The position numbers and the translations under genes were made by a program. From a virus: a DNA stretch of 31,899 nt. This document shows, piece after piece, positions 29,498 through 31,899 of the stretch. The number at the start of each line of letters is the position of its first letter. The stretch's first letter is position 1. Location: positions 1-31,899 of IMG/VR virus record IMGVR_UViG_3300004369_000076. The stretch is one strand, 5' to 3'. The notes beneath the pieces were generated by a model that saw only the letters and a program-made list of their open reading frames with translations, made no database searches and was not told where the DNA came from.

Positions 29498-30255
29498 TAA
29501 AAACCTGCTTCCATTTTTGCAATAATGTATTCTTTAACGAGTCCAGAACGTACAATGTCATCTACACCAAATTCAATTAGATCAAAGGATGGCATTTTAC
29601 GCAGAATATTCATAAAATCATGAATACCATTACGCTCGTTTGACTTCTGCAAATCAGACTGAACAGCATCACCGCAGAAGCAAATTTTGGTATTTTCACC
29701 AACACGAGTAATTATACTATCTAATTCATGAAAATTCAAGTTTTGATATTCATCAACGATAACAATAGCGTTATCTAAGGTAGTACCACGAAGGAACGAA
29801 GTAGACCAGAACTTGATAGTTTCTTGAGACTTGAGATTACCATAGAGCATCTCAAAGTCAGCATCACTAGGCATCTGGAACATATACTTCACCATATTCT
29901 TATATGGAATTTGGTAGATGTCTGCCTTATCTTCATGGGATCCAGGGAGGAAACCAATCTCTCTGGTTGCTACAAGCGAGCGTACAAGGTAGATACGCTC
30001 ATAAGGTGTAGTTTCATCCAACACATCTTGAAGTGCGTTGTAGAGCGTAATAAAGGTCTTACCAGTACCAGCACAACCATAAGCAACAATGTGCTTACCA
30101 TCTCTATATGACTCAAACAGAGTTTTTTGATTTTCTGTGAGTGGTTCAATATCGACCAAATAATCAGCATTGAGAGGTTTCTTCCTCTTCATCTGCTTTG
30201 CCGTGAGTCCAACCCCGATAGGTTGCTCTGCAGATGATCTTTTTCTTCTTGCCAT
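29497..30255 (-). CDS. phoH: PhoH-like P-loop ATPase
   Basis: A 252-residue protein. A basic N-terminus (RRKRSSAEQP, KRKKPL) precedes a PhoH core: PLTENQKTLFESYRDG, Walker A AYGCAGTGKTF (about 58-68), YLVRSLVATREIGFLPGSHE, KFWSTSFLRGTTLDNAIVIV, DEYQN (Walker B region) and FCGDAVQSDL. PhoH is an ATPase of uncertain target that is widespread in marine phages and often linked to phosphate stress, though its role in infection is not settled. Stop/start overlaps (TAATG) join it to both neighbours. Confidence 0.92.
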   Translation of the reverse strand: MARRKRSSAEQPIGVGLTAKQMKRKKPLNADYLVDIEPLTENQKTLFESYRDGKHIVAYGCAGTGKTFITLYNALQDVLDETTPYERIYLVRSLVATREIGFLPGSHEDKADIYQIPYKNMVKYMFQMPSDADFEMLYGNLKSQETIKFWSTSFLRGTTLDNAIVIVDEYQNLNFHELDSIITRVGENTKICFCGDAVQSDLQKSNERNGIHDFMNILRKMPSFDLIEFGVDDIVRSGLVKEYIIAKMEAGF

Positions 30256-30503
30256 TAGATTTTCTTTACTCTAGAACGAGGTGCTTTTGCTGCTTTACCT
30301 AGGACATCATTCCAACCAGGATTTTTAGCGATGAGTTTGTCTCGCCACTCTCCAACTTCCCCAGGTTGTGGACAGGTTGATGGATCCGACCAATCCCGTT
30401 GCCAATCGGGATTGTCTTTACACCATTGAGACCAGTCGTGAACACTCATTACCACTTCTTTTTGTTCACCAGTCTCTTTGTGAATAACAGGATAAGTCGC
30501 CAT
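30255..30503 (-). CDS. Small protein resembling FmdB-like proteins without zinc cysteines
   Basis: An 82-residue protein, MATYPVIHKETGEQKEVVMS followed by VHDWSQWCKDNPDWQRDWSD and a C-terminal basic end KAAKAPRSRVKKI. The N-terminal 30 residues look like the start of FmdB-type zinc ribbons (MPTYxxxCxxxGexxe), but the CxxC pairs are absent. It is tied to phoH by a TAATG overlap and has a late-promoter-like site 21 nt upstream. Function unknown. Confidence 0.65.
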   Translation of the reverse strand: MATYPVIHKETGEQKEVVMSVHDWSQWCKDNPDWQRDWSDPSTCPQPGEVGEWRDKLIAKNPGWNDVLGKAAKAPRSRVKKI

Positions 30504-30523
30504 AGTTACAAATTCAAGATGAT

Positions 30524-30531
30524 TTATTTAG
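30524..30531 (-). promoter_or_regulatory. T4-late-like motif CTAAATAA after thyX
   Basis: CTAAATAA on the - strand, 21 nt before the ATG at 30503. The thyX stop TAA (30528-30530) is inside it. It would give the phoH-exonuclease-gp33-gp59 group a second, late promoter besides the sigma70 promoter further upstream. Confidence 0.45.
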
Positions 30532-31163
30532 ACCCACTCCAGTGCTTCTGCAACTGTAGGGAACTGCTCTGAGAAGATCTTCTTACATGCTTCTGCGATC
30601 TCCATGTGCTCCTTCTGGGTGCCATTAGCAGAGCGCAGTTGAATGTAGTGGATCCAAGAACGGCAGGAACCACTCATATAAAGACGAGTAGGAGTTGCCA
30701 GAGGAAGCACAAAGCGAGCACATTCCTTTGCCACACCATTATCAAGCAGATGCTGATACAGACTCATACCTTGAGCAAAGTAAGTTTCAATCTGCTTGTT
30801 AGATAATGCTACAAACTCAGGATCCAGGTCGTCAATAGAATTCTGGCGATTCTTGGTGTCTTGACGGCGAAGTTCGGGGACTGGGATCGTCTCTGCGAGT
30901 AGGGAAGAATCAGCATAGCGTTGGGAAAACTCTTGATATGTGAAACTACGGTGACGCAAGATCTGAGCCGCCAGACCACGGGTGGTTTCGATTTCCAGAG
31001 TCATGAAACTCTGTTCAAACACAGACCAGTGGTTGTGCTTGATACAATAACCCAACAACTTGGCATAGTTGGGGTTTTCCTGATTGTTTGGGTTTGAGAC
31101 ACGGGCAACATATGCCATTGTCTGTTCTGCATCAGGGGTTACACTAACCAGTTTTACGCTCAT
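30528..31163 (-). CDS. thyX: Flavin-dependent thymidylate synthase ThyX
   Basis: A 211-residue protein with the ThyX signature [14 protein letters not shown] at residues 70-83 (family pattern RHRxxSxNExSxRY). Further family segments are [32 protein letters not shown] and [19 protein letters not shown]. ThyX methylates dUMP to dTMP with a flavin cofactor and methylene-tetrahydrofolate, supplying dTTP for phage DNA. It is preceded by a 54-residue coiled-coil protein whose TGA overlaps the thyX ATG (ATGA). Confidence 0.95.
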   Translation of the reverse strand: MSVKLVSVTPDAEQTMAYVARVSNPNNQENPNYAKLLGYCIKHNHWSVFEQSFMTLEIETTRGLAAQILRHRSFTYQEFSQRYADSSLLAETIPVPELRRQDTKNRQNSIDDLDPEFVALSNKQIETYFAQGMSLYQHLLDNGVAKECARFVLPLATPTRLYMSGSCRSWIHYIQLRSANGTQKEHMEIAEACKKIFSEQFPTVAEALEWV

Positions 31164-31324
31164 TTACCAAATCCTTTTGATGTTTTCTTTTCGATTTCTG
31201 CGAGTTGCTCTTTCAACTCCTTGAGTTGTGCTTTCATCTCTATGATCTTTTCTTCAGTGTAGAGATGATCTTGCTTGATTAAACGCTCAAGCAACTTGAT
31301 AAGTCTTTTAGATCTACTAACCAT
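31160..31324 (-). CDS. Small coiled-coil protein upstream of thyX
   Basis: A 54-residue basic protein, [20 protein letters not shown] followed by a continuous heptad-like helix [20 protein letters not shown] and a short end KTSKGFGK. It should form a short coiled coil. It overlaps thyX by 4 nt (ATGA) and the upstream gene by 1 nt (TAATG), so translation is coupled. No family or function is recognised. Confidence 0.6.
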   Translation of the reverse strand: MVSRSKRLIKLLERLIKQDHLYTEEKIIEMKAQLKELKEQLAEIEKKTSKGFGK

Positions 31325-31488
31325 TAGTCTGGGTATCCATCATCGTCATCAAAGATTTCATCATAATCATGAAGTGTCTGGTCTTTAAACTCTAAGTAAC
31401 TTTGAGTATCAGAGTATATTTCTGCTTTGAGAGAATCAACCAACAGTTCAAGATTACGGACGATGAGTTTTAATTTGTCTTTGTCCAT
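31324..31488 (-). CDS. Small acidic protein, first gene of the thyX unit
   Basis: A 54-residue protein, MDKDKLKLIVRNLELLVDSL followed by KAEIYSDTQSYLEFKDQTLH and a very acidic end (DEIFDDDDGYPD). The predicted transcription start near 31503 leaves a leader of about 15 nt. It begins the ladder of overlapping genes towards thyX. Function is unknown. Confidence 0.6.
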   Translation of the reverse strand: MDKDKLKLIVRNLELLVDSLKAEIYSDTQSYLEFKDQTLHDYDEIFDDDDGYPD

Positions 31489-31509
31489 AAGATACTATTC
31501 TCTCAACTC

Positions 31510-31538
31510 ATTTTACACAAAAAAAGAGGGGGTGTCAA
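31510..31538 (-). promoter_or_regulatory. Sigma70-type promoter with -35 box in a terminator loop
   Basis: On the - strand TTGACA (31533-31538), a 17-nt spacer and TAAAAT (31510-31515, five of six to consensus). The -35 box fills most of the loop of the terminator hairpin at 31526-31546, and the spacer holds the hairpin's 3' arm and T tract. The TGA at 31535-31537 inside the -35 box is the stop of the upstream 51-residue ORF. It should drive the unit running to thyX and possibly on to phoH and gp59. Confidence 0.8.
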
Positions 31539-31546
31539 TCCCCCTC
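31519..31546 (-). terminator. Strong intrinsic terminator
   Basis: On the - strand GAGGGGG (31540-31546) pairs with CCCCCTC (31526-31532) around a 7-nt loop, followed directly by seven T (31519-31525). This textbook rho-independent terminator closes the micro-ORF transcript, and its loop contains that transcript's stop codon and the next promoter's -35 box. Confidence 0.9.
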
Positions 31547-31690
31547 AAATCTTAGAATTTTTTCAAACCATTCGTCCAGATGGACTAGGTAACATGACCA
31601 ATAGTTGCAACCTCTATAAGTTAACTGATAACAGGCAGGTGGTCTGTTATCTTTATCCATATCATCATAATGATATGTGTAATTTTGCAT
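31535..31690 (-). CDS. Micro-ORF with aromatic and cysteine residues
   Basis: A 51-residue protein, MQNYTYHYDDMDKDNRPPAC followed by YQLTYRGCNYWSCYLVHLDE and WFEKILRFEGD. Three cysteines and a high Tyr/Trp content suggest a compact fold, perhaps metal-bound. The start overlaps the preceding stop (TAATG). The stop codon lies inside the terminator loop. No known family. Confidence 0.55.
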   Translation of the reverse strand: MQNYTYHYDDMDKDNRPPACYQLTYRGCNYWSCYLVHLDEWFEKILRFEGD

Positions 31691-31776
31691 TACTTACTCA
31701 GCAATAGTACTTCGGCATAAATCAGAAGCATAAATGCAGTCGAACCTAAAACGATTCCACTGATTAAACCAATCAC
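31690..31776 (-). CDS. Single-span membrane micro-peptide
   Basis: A 28-residue peptide starting with GTG at 31776 (overlapping the previous TGA as GTGA). Nearly its whole length is one hydrophobic helix: IGLISGIVLGSTAFMLLIYA, then EVLLLSK. It would insert as a single transmembrane segment. Coupled overlaps on both sides argue that it is translated. A holin-like, antiholin-like or membrane-modifying role is possible but unproven. Confidence 0.5.
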   Translation of the reverse strand: MIGLISGIVLGSTAFMLLIYAEVLLLSK

Positions 31777-31883
31777 TTTTTACCTACCTGGCAGTGCCCT
31801 GCCATGCAGAGAACTGCTTTATGACGCTTCTCTTCTTTTTGCTTCTGCTCTTTAATGAGTTGAAGGAAATTGAGTTTCTGCAT
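31773..31883 (-). CDS. Basic micro-ORF with strong ribosome-binding site
   Basis: A 36-residue peptide, MQKLNFLQLIKEQKQKEEKR followed by HKAVLCMAGHCQVGKK. AGGAGG lies 7 nt before the ATG at 31883, the best Shine-Dalgarno in this end of the window, so translation is likely. It is highly basic and helical, with two cysteines near the C-terminus. Function unknown. Confidence 0.55.
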   Translation of the reverse strand: MQKLNFLQLIKEQKQKEEKRHKAVLCMAGHCQVGKK

Positions 31884-31899
31884 CACTTGTCCTCCTTGA
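31883..31899 (-). CDS. Last codons of a gene running in from outside the window
   Basis: The frame (K)-E-D-K-stop ends with TGA at 31883-31885, sharing the first base of the next ATG (TGATG). Only four codons are visible, so nothing can be said of its function. Confidence 0.35.

Overview
The window looks like part of the genome of a T4-like myovirus of marine cyanobacteria (a Synechococcus/Prochlorococcus-type cyanophage). Three things point there. The morphogenesis genes are T4-type (gp4, gp5, gp26, gp48, gp53, with gp27-, gp29- and gp54-like candidates). The replication and late-transcription genes are also T4-type (gp32, gp59, gp33). The accessory genes are typical of marine cyanophages (phoH, thyX, a DUF1825-family protein also found in cyanobacteria, a RecB-like exonuclease). 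Genes are tightly packed, with 1-4 nt stop/start overlaps. Only 23319-25834 is read on the + strand; everything else is read on the - strand.

Layout. 1-3136 is an accessory block: the N-terminal part of an SF2 helicase, a small protein resembling restriction-modification accessory domains, and two adjacent ORFs carrying different motifs of an adenine-N6 DNA methyltransferase. 3137-10520 holds a fibre-like protein, an 1817-residue appendage protein ending in a tail-collar domain, and an acidic small protein. 10551-10860 is a tRNA cluster: Leu-UAA, a CAU tRNA, a degenerate tRNA-like element and Ile-UAU. It is followed by an orphan Phd/YefM-like antitoxin gene and another small gene. 11311-23277 is a baseplate/tail module: an S74 self-chaperone protein, a beta-helix spike candidate, gp5 OB-fold hub, gp27-like hub, an M23-like protein, a tape-measure candidate, gp26 and a gp54-like protein. 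23319-25834 is the divergent + strand group gp4, an unknown protein, gp48 and gp53. 25814-31488 holds a Mom-like DNA modification gene and the replication block (gp32, DUF1825, gp59, gp33, exonuclease, PhoH, ThyX and small proteins). 31535-31899 is a run of tiny overlapping ORFs.

Regulation is unusually legible. Five sigma70-type promoters have a -35 and a -10 hexamer exactly 17 nt apart (1208-1236, 3105-3133, 11286-11314, 27453-27481, 31510-31538). In three of them the TTGACA -35 box contains the TGA stop codon of the preceding gene. T4-late-like motifs (ATAAATA or CTAAATA) lie 18-35 nt before many structural genes, and their bases often include the upstream gene's stop codon. Two intrinsic terminators are merged with downstream promoters. 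The gp32 leader carries an AATCC repeat with a period of about 10 nt that could be an autoregulatory operator.

The candidates for something undescribed are the two-ORF methyltransferase cassette with its accessory gene and neighbouring helicase, the phased gp32 leader repeat, and the stop-codon/promoter fusions. All functions are inferred from reading the sequence; no database search was run.
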